Below, in pieces: positions 35,191 to 43,164 of a DNA stretch of 43,517 nt. Positions within the stretch are counted from its first letter, which is position 1, and the number at the start of each line of letters is the position of its first letter. The notes under the pieces are model-generated. The model was not told the DNA's origin. It searched no databases and saw nothing but the letters and a program-made list of their open reading frames with translations. A program made the translations under genes and the position numbers. Location of the stretch: NCBI GenBank assembly GCA_001595945.1, contig LSSI01000048.1, forward strand, positions 1 to 43,517. Direction: 5' to 3'. The stretch comes from Thermoplasmatales archaeon SM1-50 (GTDB lineage Archaea; Thermoplasmatota; E2; DHVEG-1).

Positions 35191-36147
35191 TTATTGTTTA
35201 GTATGTTCTTTGAAAAAATCCCATATCATATCTGTTGCACTGATTTCCTGAGTTGGTTCTGGTCCACCTTGCCAGCCTTTTTTTCCACCTGGCCATGAGT
35301 GTGTTCCATCAACTATTGTTACTAATTTTACCTCAGTATTATTTAACCCATCGTGATAAGTATCAATTATTATGTTTCCAGATTCACTAATATTTCGCTC
35401 TGGTGTTGTGTTGCATTCGTTATGTTCCACCCAAAATAAAATTGATTCATTTGTACTCATCCAACTATACACATGTGCATTTCCTACTTGTGGTCTTCCA
35501 CCATCATAAGGTACACGAGTATCATTCATACCATTGAAAGCTATTACTGATACAGGATTATTAGGTTCGGGTATTTGCCATATTTCATCATCAATTGTTG
35601 CTTGTCCACCAATTTGTGCAGCAACAGGGGCAATTGCTGCAAAGATATCAGAAAGTTCTGCACCTACACGATATGCCAAAATCCCACCATTAGAAATTCC
35701 TGTTGCATAGACCATTTTTGGATTTATTGAATACTCATTTTTAATATGTTCATAAAGAGATCTTATAAAACCAACATCATCAACATTGTTTTCAAGTGCG
35801 TAACCACAGCAGAAACCACAATTCCAGGTTAATAGAAATTTATTTAATCTACCTGTTCCAAAGGGATATACAACAATGAATTTTTCTTCATATGCCTTTT
35901 TTGTAAAATTTGTAGTATCCTCAATGTTATTGCCATTTCCACCTCCACCATGAAATACAAATACTAAGGGATAGGAATTTGAGGGATCATATGAAGATGG
36001 TAGATCAATCCTGTATGGGAGACAAATATTAAAAAAACGTTTTTTGCCGTCATGCATTATGTAATCAGTATTTGATATACAACCAGTTAAAATGATTGAT
36101 AAACAGAAAAATGTTGCTAAGAAAAAGGCAAATAATATTTTTTTCAT
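35191..36147 (-). CDS. Exported PHB-depolymerase/feruloyl-esterase-like lipoprotein
   Basis: 318 aa. A lipobox (SIILTGC) gives a lipid-anchored extracellular protein. Alpha/beta-hydrolase features of the LpqC/PHB-depolymerase family are the oxyanion region VFVFHGGGGNGNN, the nucleophile in YATGISNGGILAYRV (about residue 155), the Asp in NGMNDTRVPYDGG (about 218) and the His in IVDGTHSWPGGKKGW (about 290). It hydrolyses esters of polymers or aryl acids; the exact substrate is unknown. Minus strand, the only gene of cassette A8 to A9. A TATTTAAATA element about 36 bases upstream is a possible TATA box. Confidence 0.88.
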   Translation of the reverse strand: MKKILFAFFLATFFCLSIILTGCISNTDYIMHDGKKRFFNICLPYRIDLPSSYDPSNSYPLVFVFHGGGGNGNNIEDTTNFTKKAYEEKFIVVYPFGTGRLNKFLLTWNCGFCCGYALENNVDDVGFIRSLYEHIKNEYSINPKMVYATGISNGGILAYRVGAELSDIFAAIAPVAAQIGGQATIDDEIWQIPEPNNPVSVIAFNGMNDTRVPYDGGRPQVGNAHVYSWMSTNESILFWVEHNECNTTPERNISESGNIIIDTYHDGLNNTEVKLVTIVDGTHSWPGGKKGWQGGPEPTQEISATDMIWDFFKEHTKQ

Positions 36148-36229
36148 AATAATCGTTATTATTAATCAAAATGTATTTAAATAATTATCCCAAATTTTGT
36201 AATAACATATAGTTGTATAGAAATAAAAA

Positions 36230-36341
36230 GAAAAAAGAAAGGAGTTAAATTAATAGAACTTACAAAAATCAAACTTCAATAAAATTATAAAAGTTCGAAT
36301 GAAACTTATCATGATAGATTATTCTTAATCCGCCAGGTTTG
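36230..36341 (+). repeat. Cassette boundary site A9 (class A), last in the array
   Basis: A/G tract, TAGAACTTAC, AAATCAAACTTCAATAAAAT, AAAGTTCGAATGAAACTT, then a decayed CATGATAG and the core TCCGCCAGGTTTG (36329-36341; three changes). No further copy follows, so this is the distal end of the array. Confidence 0.83.
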
Positions 36342-36890
36342 CTTCAAAGAAAATGCTGTAAAACACTTATGACTCTTTGTTATAGATTTCCTATAATAGG
36401 ATTTAGAAGACAAGAAGAGCGATAAATAATCATATCAAACAGTTATGCAAAAAGACCAATGAAATCGATGTGTTTCTTGGTGCAAAGCTTCTTAAAATCT
36501 CTGGACTTTCAGGCATCGGAAGTTTTCTACCTGTTGGTCTATCCAAGGTAGATGTTCCATCACATAAATACATCATCATCACATTTTGGAACGACAAGTA
36601 ATCACATGACAAGTCGCATGCACTGAAATTCTTCAAGGACATTTATGAGAGATTTTTTTCATATTCTACCTGCATTCTTTATGAAGAATTCTATGATATA
36701 TTGAAATAATATATTTGAACTCTTAAGCAGGAATTAATTCTTATTCTACACGATGGTTTTATTTCAAAAACTAATGAGTGTTCTCTTTTTACCTGTTGAC
36801 TTTGTCTGAAGTGAACCAAAGAATATTAAGAGGAGGAAATCTATACGGAGTGTGATTATTTGAAAAAAAGATGATGAGGTGGTGGAAATA
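36342..36890. other. Junction region between the array and the KaiC-like gene
   Basis: 549 bases. It contains the orphan open frame 36407-36601 (listed separately). Composition shifts from the AT-rich island to the chromosomal style. Ahead of the KaiC-like gene are GAGGAGG (about 36831) and GAGGTGGTGG (about 36874). No other gene is supported. Confidence 0.4.
36407..36601 (+). pseudogene. Orphan coding fragment without a start
   Basis: The frame is open after a TAG for 64 codons: INNHIKQLCKKTNEIDVFLG, AKLLKISGLSGIGSFLPVGL, SKVDVPSHKYIIITFW. It is protein-like in composition but has no ATG, GTG or TTG in a useful position. It looks like the end of a gene cut by the insertion of the array or by later decay. 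Family not recognised. Confidence 0.35.
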
Positions 36891-37685
36891 ATGAAATTAC
36901 AAGAAATGGATTCAAAATATGATACAAAACATGTCAAAACAGGTATCCCAGGGTTTGATGATCTTTTTGAATGCGGGATACCAAAGGGTTCTTCTGTGAT
37001 TATTGCTGGTGGTACTGGGTCTGGGAAGACAAATTTCTGTCTTCAAGTTCTTGCACATCATGCTTCTCATGGGAAAAAATGTTACTTCATGGGGTTTGAG
37101 GAATCAGAGCAGCACTTACTTGACCATATGAATGATTTCGGATGGGACCCTGAGGGGCTTATCAGCTCAGGGAATCTTAAAATCAAACGGTTTTTAACAA
37201 GCGAGATTTATTATTATGATAAAAAAGGTGGAAGCGATATACAAGTCATGATGACAAAAGAAGTCGATCCGTTGCTGATGGAGTTAGAACCTTTATCTAT
37301 CGCGGATTCCGTTGGGTTTAAACCTGATTTCATTGTCCTTGACTCACTGACAGCAATCGCTTCGACATTCCAAGGAAAAGAACAGTCATATCGTTTCTAT
37401 GTCGAACGGTTGTTCCGGTTCTTTGAAAAAATAGGTGCGACGACATTTCTTGTGACAGAGACACAGCAGATTCCAGAGGTGTTTTCACCAACAGGCGTTG
37501 AAGAGTTCTTAGCTGATGGAGTCATTGTGATTTATAATATCCGACGCCAAAACATACGGGAGAACGCTATTGAGGTTCTGAAAATGCGTGGTGCGAAACA
37601 TCAGAAAAAGATTGTTGCCATGAGTATCACCAGCAAAGGAATCGTTGTCAACCCGAACAAAGAAGTCTACTCTGAAATAGAATAA
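36891..37685 (+). CDS. KaiC-like RecA-superfamily ATPase
   Basis: 264 aa from the ATG at 36891, five to ten bases after GAGGTGGTGG; a GTG at 36879 lies within the site. It is a single KaiC domain: TGIPGFDDLFECGIPKGSSV, Walker A GGTGSGKTNFCLQVL, CYFMGFEESEQHLLDHM, Walker B FIVLDSLTAIAS, then FLVTETQQIPEVFSPTGVEE and KMRGAKHQKKIVAM. Archaeal single-domain KaiC proteins are ATPases in signalling or motility (FlaH is one). The pilus operon lies directly downstream on the other strand, so a role in pilus regulation is plausible but not shown. Confidence 0.88.
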   Translation: MKLQEMDSKYDTKHVKTGIPGFDDLFECGIPKGSSVIIAGGTGSGKTNFCLQVLAHHASHGKKCYFMGFEESEQHLLDHMNDFGWDPEGLISSGNLKIKRFLTSEIYYYDKKGGSDIQVMMTKEVDPLLMELEPLSIADSVGFKPDFIVLDSLTAIASTFQGKEQSYRFYVERLFRFFEKIGATTFLVTETQQIPEVFSPTGVEEFLADGVIVIYNIRRQNIRENAIEVLKMRGAKHQKKIVAMSITSKGIVVNPNKEVYSEIE

Positions 37686-37750
37686 TAAACCCCTCCCATA
37701 TGGTTGTTGGGGACTTTGATGAAGGAAGGGGTCGCCATAGAGGAAGTCAA

Positions 37751-39901
37751 TTATTCTAATGCTCCAGGATAGAGATAGTGACTTAAGATCTGTTCTTGGG
37801 TAAGAGCTTTGGAATAAATCGCTACTTCATCAATATACCCGCAGTAAAACCGTCCGAAATATAAATCATCTTTTGTCAGGTTAATTTTCTGATTCGGATA
37901 GCTTATTTGACTTACTAGATTGCCATCGATGTAGAGCCGAATGTTCATTCCATCATACGTTAGTGCGAAATGATTCCAGTCACTGCCAAGCGAAATCCTG
38001 TACGATACCGTAACATTGTTTATACTTCCTGTAACCTTGGTTGTGTTTGCGTACAGCATAAAAGAATCACCTTTGTAAATTCCTCGAGAATGCTGTCCTA
38101 TCAGGATTGTAATAAGGTACCCGGTATGCGCGATTGGTCCTGTGAAACTGATCGCGTACAAATGTTCATTTATCCTAAGAATAACCGGATAGTGACATGT
38201 TTCTCCATCAGGTACTTTGAATTGTTTCCTGTCATCAAGTAGTGGACCGACTGACCCATTCTTCTCTATTCTGAGTTGTGCGACAAACCCTTTCGCAGAA
38301 GCCTGTGTGACAGAACCTGTTGAATACGCGATGACGTATGTAAACTCCTCAGCGCCATGAATAATACATGGATTAAAGCATTTAAATGAATCATCAAATA
38401 CCATTGTTTTACCGGTGATCGTAAGGGAACCATTAGATGAGACATTAAAGGTTTTAACCTGTCCATAATCGAATTTGTTTCTGTAGGCCACTGCAAAAAC
38501 ATTCTGTGTTACATTTATCAGACAGGGTTCGTAGGCAGCGAGAGAGTCAAATGGAATCATCCATCCCGTCTCGTCAATATCACCAGTGACACTGATATTG
38601 ATTGTTTTTAATATACCCTGATTCGACTGACCACGATAACCCAGAGCATAAGTGCTGCCGGCAATATATATAAGAGAAGGCTCGCGGGAATATGTCTTTG
38701 AGGAGGCAGGATCGAACGTGATTGATTTTCCTGTATAGGTTATGTTTCCGCTTCCTGAGATGTCCACTGTTTTTATAATGCCTCCTGTGCTTGGTGACCA
38801 GTAGGCGATTGCACAGAGGTTCTCCGTTATCATCTGGAGACCGGGGCTGTTTGGTTTATTGGGGTCAGATGGTTCTGGAAATACGAACTTTGTCATATGC
38901 TGTATAGTACCATTCGCTGATATATTGATAGTATGTAAATTAACAAAATATTTCTCATCGATAAACGAAACAAGATGTATTTCTTTTGTCACCTGGACGA
39001 TAATTGGTTGACAAACATTAGACCCAGTTGATTTTCCCAGGTATATCGTCTGAATATAATCAATACTTCCCTCCTTAGAGATTTTGACTGTTGAGAGTTT
39101 ACAACCTTTTTGATAATCTTCACTTACAATCGCATAAATGTCGCCGTTAACATGAATGATATATGGGGTGTACCCAAAATTTCCGTCTACCCCCATGATA
39201 TCGATCATGAATTCAGGAACTTGCGGTTTCATCCATGCCTCAACAGTTATTGATTTACTGATGTTCAAACTCCAGGATGTTTTTACTCTGACCGCATCGT
39301 TGAACCCATCAAAAAACCCAGCATTGTTACTTGCTCCATCTGTCGTGATTTCCGCTCCATATAATGCTATCCCATGATTGTTGTTTCCAGAGCTATCTAT
39401 CACTTCATTTGGGATCATCTGCCAGATTGGTTCATCGAAATGCCATAATCCTCCTTTGCCTCGTGCAGGGAGCCTGAAGCCATCTTGAAGGATCCCCCAG
39501 AAAACAATTGAATTGGTTTTTGTATCTACTATCGTCGCCTCTGCTTGTATCCCTGTGATGTCCTCGACGGGGAGAATAATCCTATCCCCAATGTCCCACT
39601 CTTGGTACCCTAAATTTCCTGATATGAATTCATCGTAGGAAAATATCCTTTTGTCATATCCTGCCAACGTCAGAATAATCTTTGTATCTGGACTAAGTGA
39701 TTCTCCTCTCTGTATTTCGAAGACAGGAGACCCTTGCTCCATTTTTCCTATGACTGTCACATTGGCGATGTCTTGTGGTCCTTGCATATCCAAGAACTGT
39801 GTAGCGAGCACTGAGACTGAGGTGACCGCTATCGCTAGCAGAAGCATTTCACCGATAACTTCAGAAATAGCGTTCTTATTTCCCAAAGATCGTAGTTTCA
39901 T
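37751..39901 (-). CDS. Pilin-like surface protein with a LamG domain split by a beta-propeller
   Basis: 716 aa. The N-terminus NKNAISEVIGEMLLLAIAVT is an archaeal type IV pilin N-terminal domain (class III-like anchor). Residues about 150-222 begin a LamG/concanavalin-like domain (GLWHFDEPIWQMIPNEVIDS, SGNNNHGIALYGAEI, SITVEAWMKPQV). This is interrupted by about six repeats of roughly 55-60 residues (for example ISKEGSIDYIQTIYLG, ISGSGNITYTGKSITFD). LamG then resumes at about 610 (WNHFALTYDGMNIRLYIDGN, YFGRFYCGYIDEVAIYSKAL) and ends the protein. It probably displays a binding head on a pilus. Last gene of the minus-strand pilus operon. Confidence 0.85.
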   Translation of the reverse strand: MKLRSLGNKNAISEVIGEMLLLAIAVTSVSVLATQFLDMQGPQDIANVTVIGKMEQGSPVFEIQRGESLSPDTKIILTLAGYDKRIFSYDEFISGNLGYQEWDIGDRIILPVEDITGIQAEATIVDTKTNSIVFWGILQDGFRLPARGKGGLWHFDEPIWQMIPNEVIDSSGNNNHGIALYGAEITTDGASNNAGFFDGFNDAVRVKTSWSLNISKSITVEAWMKPQVPEFMIDIMGVDGNFGYTPYIIHVNGDIYAIVSEDYQKGCKLSTVKISKEGSIDYIQTIYLGKSTGSNVCQPIIVQVTKEIHLVSFIDEKYFVNLHTINISANGTIQHMTKFVFPEPSDPNKPNSPGLQMITENLCAIAYWSPSTGGIIKTVDISGSGNITYTGKSITFDPASSKTYSREPSLIYIAGSTYALGYRGQSNQGILKTINISVTGDIDETGWMIPFDSLAAYEPCLINVTQNVFAVAYRNKFDYGQVKTFNVSSNGSLTITGKTMVFDDSFKCFNPCIIHGAEEFTYVIAYSTGSVTQASAKGFVAQLRIEKNGSVGPLLDDRKQFKVPDGETCHYPVILRINEHLYAISFTGPIAHTGYLITILIGQHSRGIYKGDSFMLYANTTKVTGSINNVTVSYRISLGSDWNHFALTYDGMNIRLYIDGNLVSQISYPNQKINLTKDDLYFGRFYCGYIDEVAIYSKALTQEQILSHYLYPGALE

Positions 39902-40009
39902 TTCTCATTCCTCACGTTCATTTATTTTGACTGTTTTATAGAAAAAGGTTTTTTTCAGAGTTTATATAACTTTCTATTTAAAAATTCCTCGATATGTTCT
40001 CCTGGGGAG

Positions 40010-40885
40010 TTATTCAATCCAACCAGGGCCTATCTGTGCTTGTATGTCAATCATTCTAAAAAATACATTGACGTTGCGAGAGGAGAGCGAGAAATCAATG
40101 GTTAGTGACTGTCCGGTATTTTCAAAAAAGTAATCAGTTCGAGATCCATTTTGATTCAGACCAGCCTGAATCATGGTATAATTCAAAAACACGCTCCACG
40201 CGTTCGAAGTGGAGGTGGTAATGGTGAGCGTACGAACCTTGGTAAAGTTTATATCTAACGTAACATCATGGAATTCGGTTTGTATCGGATAGGTTCCATA
40301 CCCTGACGCGATGATTTTCTGACCAACGGTGGAGATATTCACCACATCAAATAAGATATCGATTGTTTCACCATCAGCATCAACAACAAAGCTAGGGCGG
40401 ATCATCATCAGGTTCCCTTGAATTTGACTCACGATCATCGCACCGGCTTCATAAGCGTAGGTTTGATCAAGGAAATATGCATTCGCTGAGGAATAGGTAA
40501 TCGTATTAATAGGGAAACTAGCTGTCAGAATACTACCTGCTTCTGTGGCGTTATTTATCGTTATAGAACAGGCGTTCTGAATAATTTCCAGCGTTCCATA
40601 GGACCGGATCGATAACAAATACGGGAGTTCTTTACTCCCAAGTGTAATGGACGTTGCTATCGGAATCCCCTTTGTTTCATCAGCTGCCTGGTCTGCAATG
40701 ACCGAGGAAAGAGATGCAAACTGTTCTGCGACCTTATCCATGTGTTCCGCCTCACGTTGCTCCATGATTTTTGGCACATAGACAGTTTGAACCAGTGACA
40801 GGACTGCGACAATAATTCCGGTTAACAATATCGCCGTAACAACACCTACGACTGCATCATTTGTCATTCTTCTGCTTTTTTTCAT
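40010..40885 (-). CDS. Archaeal pilin-like or minor pilin protein
   Basis: 291 aa from the ATG at 40885 (GAGTGG upstream); the frame also has an ATG at 40903. A basic start, MKKSRRMTNDAVVGVVTA, is followed by the hydrophobic anchor ILLTGIIVAVLSLVQTV. A heptad-like helix (VPKIMEQREAEHMDKVAEQF) comes next, and then a beta-rich body (GSKELPYLLSIRSYGTLEII, GAMIVSQIQGNLMMIRPSF). This is the layout of archaeal type IV pilin-like proteins encoded next to TadC. It lies between two other pilin-type genes. Confidence 0.75.
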   Translation of the reverse strand: MKKSRRMTNDAVVGVVTAILLTGIIVAVLSLVQTVYVPKIMEQREAEHMDKVAEQFASLSSVIADQAADETKGIPIATSITLGSKELPYLLSIRSYGTLEIIQNACSITINNATEAGSILTASFPINTITYSSANAYFLDQTYAYEAGAMIVSQIQGNLMMIRPSFVVDADGETIDILFDVVNISTVGQKIIASGYGTYPIQTEFHDVTLDINFTKVRTLTITTSTSNAWSVFLNYTMIQAGLNQNGSRTDYFFENTGQSLTIDFSLSSRNVNVFFRMIDIQAQIGPGWIE

Positions 40886-40930
40886 TTCGTTCCACTCATT
40901 CAATATAATTTCTCTTTTCTCATTCCTCTC

Positions 40931-41383
40931 CTATGTTTCATGCTGAAGCACGGTCGTCAAAAGAATCGTATTAGTCTCCGGATGCACAACAGTCACTTGG
41001 ATATAATGGTCAGGACTGATTTCAGATGATAAAAATCGGACTTCTTCACCAAAATTCCATTTATTGTCACCGTTAGTATCAACAAAGCTCCATTCATTGA
41101 AAAGAGACATCTCCCGGAGATTCCTCTGATACGAAGAGGGTCCGATTGTTACGATGACATTTATCGTGTTATCAAGAGAAACTCCATGATAATGTGTGAT
41201 GATAACCGCATTGTCTTGCATGTCAAGAGTTCCAATAAGATTTACCGATGGGGGAGGCGACCCAAAGGAAAAGGAGAAAACAATATAATTTAAAACCGCG
41301 AATAATGCAATAGTCATCCCTAACAGGAGAACAACCCCAACAACTTCAGAGGCTGCATCTTTTGAGCGTTTTTTCTTCCACAT
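40931..41383 (-). CDS. Type IV pilin (archaeal pilin N-terminal domain)
   Basis: 150 aa. Start ATG with AAGGAAG upstream. The N-terminus, KDAASEVVGVVLLLGMTIAL, is the classic archaeal Pilin_N hydrophobic anchor, preceded by a basic stretch (MWKKKRS) recognised by PibD-type prepilin peptidase. The rest is a beta domain (NLIGTLDMQDNAVIITHYHG, NGDNKWNFGEEVRFLSSEIS). It is encoded 17 bases after the TadC-like gene and is probably a main pilus subunit. Confidence 0.85.
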   Translation of the reverse strand: MWKKKRSKDAASEVVGVVLLLGMTIALFAVLNYIVFSFSFGSPPPSVNLIGTLDMQDNAVIITHYHGVSLDNTINVIVTIGPSSYQRNLREMSLFNEWSFVDTNGDNKWNFGEEVRFLSSEISPDHYIQVTVVHPETNTILLTTVLQHET

Positions 41384-41400
41384 ATATCTTCCTTATTATA

Positions 41401-43164
41401 TTAGAACATCAACTTAAATATGAGAATTGAAATGATTCCAAGCACGCAGCTATAACGTATTCCTGAGGAGAGTCTCCCATCCATCATAAAGCCACTTAAC
41501 ATCCCAGCGCCGATACTCTGAACAAAGACAAACGAGAATAAAGAATATTTCAACTCTATCGGATCAACCGTATTAAACATGATTCCTGCCATGCGGCCCA
41601 CTTGTTTTCCCTGTAATTCAAAAAAGGATTGGAAAATAGTCAAGTTCATGATAATAATAATTGCCAAAAAGACAAAGAAACAAACCAGGATCACGACCGT
41701 GTAAATTGACATAGAGGCTTTTCTCTGGTTCTCCAGTCGATTCACCTGACCAACCTCTAAGGCCGCAGCTCTAAATATCTTTGGCGTATTCCCGCCCATG
41801 ACCAGTCCTTTGTTTAGGCTTATGACTATCCGATGAACGATTGCTGATTTCATTCTCTCTGCAAAATCCATAAGGATATCTTTTACCGAAATATTCCATG
41901 ACAGCTGAGATTTCATTTTCTTGATTTCTGAGGAGAGCCGTCCATAGTGCGATTTTGAGGCAACTTTGATCGAATCAAAGATTGTCGCACCTGTCGATAG
42001 TGAATCGCTGACCTCAATGAGAAAATTAGGTAATCGATATTGAATCTGCTTCTTTTTTTGTCCCTGGAGATAATTATAAACCCCAATAGGACCAATGAGA
42101 ATTAGGGTCGCAATAAAAACAAAATCGATCTTCGGATAAAACGTAAATTGGATATACCCAAAGTAATCCAACATCGTAAGACTTGCGTAGAGAAGTACTA
42201 TTATATCCAAAGAAATGAATAATATAATCAAAGGTATTTTGTTCTCTTTGAGATATTCTCGTACCGTAAGTTGTTTTTTGGAGTATATCCTGTTTAAATC
42301 CTCAAGACTGGTTGACCGAACCATGAAATAAAAACCAGCATAGATTAGAGGCATGATGAGCAGTGAAAAAATAATCAGAATTGCGTTGGAACTGACAGAG
42401 GAACCACCGAAAAACCCAAAGACAGTAAGTATAATAACAAGAAAGATTGGGAACGCTATCGCGCATACAACAAAAATCTCTGCGATGATTCCAAGCAAAT
42501 CAAGGTCTTTTTTACGTTCAACGAAATCATCATCCATCAATTTGTCGACAGCATTCTGTAGGTAGATGTACAGTTCGCTACCCGATTGGATAGTACCAAT
42601 GATTCCTTGAAGGAAATCCTGAAATTTTTTTGAGGGTGACGTCTCGATAGCATGTTTTAATGCAGTGACACTATCGACATTCATAACATTGATTTCTTTG
42701 GCGATTTTTTTTGTTTCAACCTGTAATTCCCCGTATAAGCTTATCGAAGCAAGCGTTGTGAATATCTCCGAAGGAGAGATACCAGCAACCGCCATTGAGT
42801 TGATAAAATTTATCGCATAGGGTAAAAACAGGTCGATTTGATACGCCCGTTTTTTTATACGATACGTCGGAAGATAGAGAAAGTACACGCCAAGACAGGT
42901 GACGACAAGTACCGGTAGGAGAAGAATGAGAAGGATGGTAAGAAACGATGGAAGCAGGTAGTAGAGAACCCCCACGATGCTTACGGTGGCGATGCACCCA
43001 AAGATAAGAGAAAAGAGTGTTGTCGCATAATACTGTGTATAATCTATGAGGATACCTGCTTTTTCCAACTCAAGATTACGTTCTACGAGTTCTTCTTCTG
43101 GTATTTTTGATAGTGTTTTTTTAAATAATCGTTGTGTGAAATCCGAATAAGCTTGTGATGTCAT
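41401..43164 (-). CDS. tadC: Type IV pilus assembly membrane platform (TadC/GspF-like)
   Basis: 587 aa, membrane protein with two T2SSF domains. The first is at about residues 95-290 (FLPYAINFINSMAVAGISPS, HAIETSPSKKFQDFLQGIIG), and the second at about 375-540 (QYRLPNFLIEVSDSLSTGAT, KSHYGRLSSEIKKMKSQLSW). About nine hydrophobic segments are visible in three groups, for example TLFSLIFGCIATVSIVGVLY and VFIATLILIGPIGVYNYL. It is the inner-membrane platform that works with the secretion ATPase. Its ATG overlaps the stop of the ATPase gene by 4 bases (43161-43164). Confidence 0.9.
   Translation of the reverse strand: MTSQAYSDFTQRLFKKTLSKIPEEELVERNLELEKAGILIDYTQYYATTLFSLIFGCIATVSIVGVLYYLLPSFLTILLILLLPVLVVTCLGVYFLYLPTYRIKKRAYQIDLFLPYAINFINSMAVAGISPSEIFTTLASISLYGELQVETKKIAKEINVMNVDSVTALKHAIETSPSKKFQDFLQGIIGTIQSGSELYIYLQNAVDKLMDDDFVERKKDLDLLGIIAEIFVVCAIAFPIFLVIILTVFGFFGGSSVSSNAILIIFSLLIMPLIYAGFYFMVRSTSLEDLNRIYSKKQLTVREYLKENKIPLIILFISLDIIVLLYASLTMLDYFGYIQFTFYPKIDFVFIATLILIGPIGVYNYLQGQKKKQIQYRLPNFLIEVSDSLSTGATIFDSIKVASKSHYGRLSSEIKKMKSQLSWNISVKDILMDFAERMKSAIVHRIVISLNKGLVMGGNTPKIFRAAALEVGQVNRLENQRKASMSIYTVVILVCFFVFLAIIIIMNLTIFQSFFELQGKQVGRMAGIMFNTVDPIELKYSLFSFVFVQSIGAGMLSGFMMDGRLSSGIRYSCVLGIISILIFKLMF

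Larger units (their letters stand above)
14693..36343 (+). mobile_element. tRNA-anchored array of integrase-less gene cassettes
   Basis: AT-rich block between tRNA-Arg and the KaiC-like gene. Eleven same-oriented sites (A1-A9, B1-B2) each end in the tRNA 3' sequence and divide it into ten blocks after the first site. Block lengths from core end to core end are about 1459, 2692, 1519, 1711, 4182, 129, 2494, 3464, 666, 2034 and 1299 bases, counting the first from the tRNA. Every intact gene lies wholly between two sites. Gene orientation is mixed. No integrase, transposase, replication or virion gene is present. The reading as serial insertion of satellites or integron-like cassettes is inference; the repeats and their positions are seen directly. 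Confidence 0.75.

Noticed and set aside
16041-36341. The repeated sites as a CRISPR array
   Set aside because: Spacing is 0.1-4.2 kb, the intervals contain whole genes, and copies are about 75-115 bases and diverged. No cas gene is present.
16041-36341. The sites as further tRNA genes
   Set aside because: Only the T-loop GTTC and the 3' strand of the T and acceptor stems are present; D arm, anticodon arm and the 5' acceptor strand are absent.
14693-36343. Insertion sequences or MITEs as the source of the repeats
   Set aside because: There are no terminal inverted repeats bounding the copies, no transposase, and all copies have one orientation and end at the tRNA sequence.
14693-36343. An integrase gene within the island
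   Set aside because: I looked for the R...HxxR...Y pattern in all large frames and found none; the recombinase, if any, lies outside the window.
36430-36642. 70-codon minus frame as a gene
   Set aside because: It overlaps the more protein-like plus frame 36407-36601, has no ribosome site and no recognisable motif.
16161-36808. TTACCTGTTGA-TTTG shared by 16161 and 36791 as island end repeats
   Set aside because: Only about 15 bases match, the flanks differ and the element is AT-rich; it may be chance.
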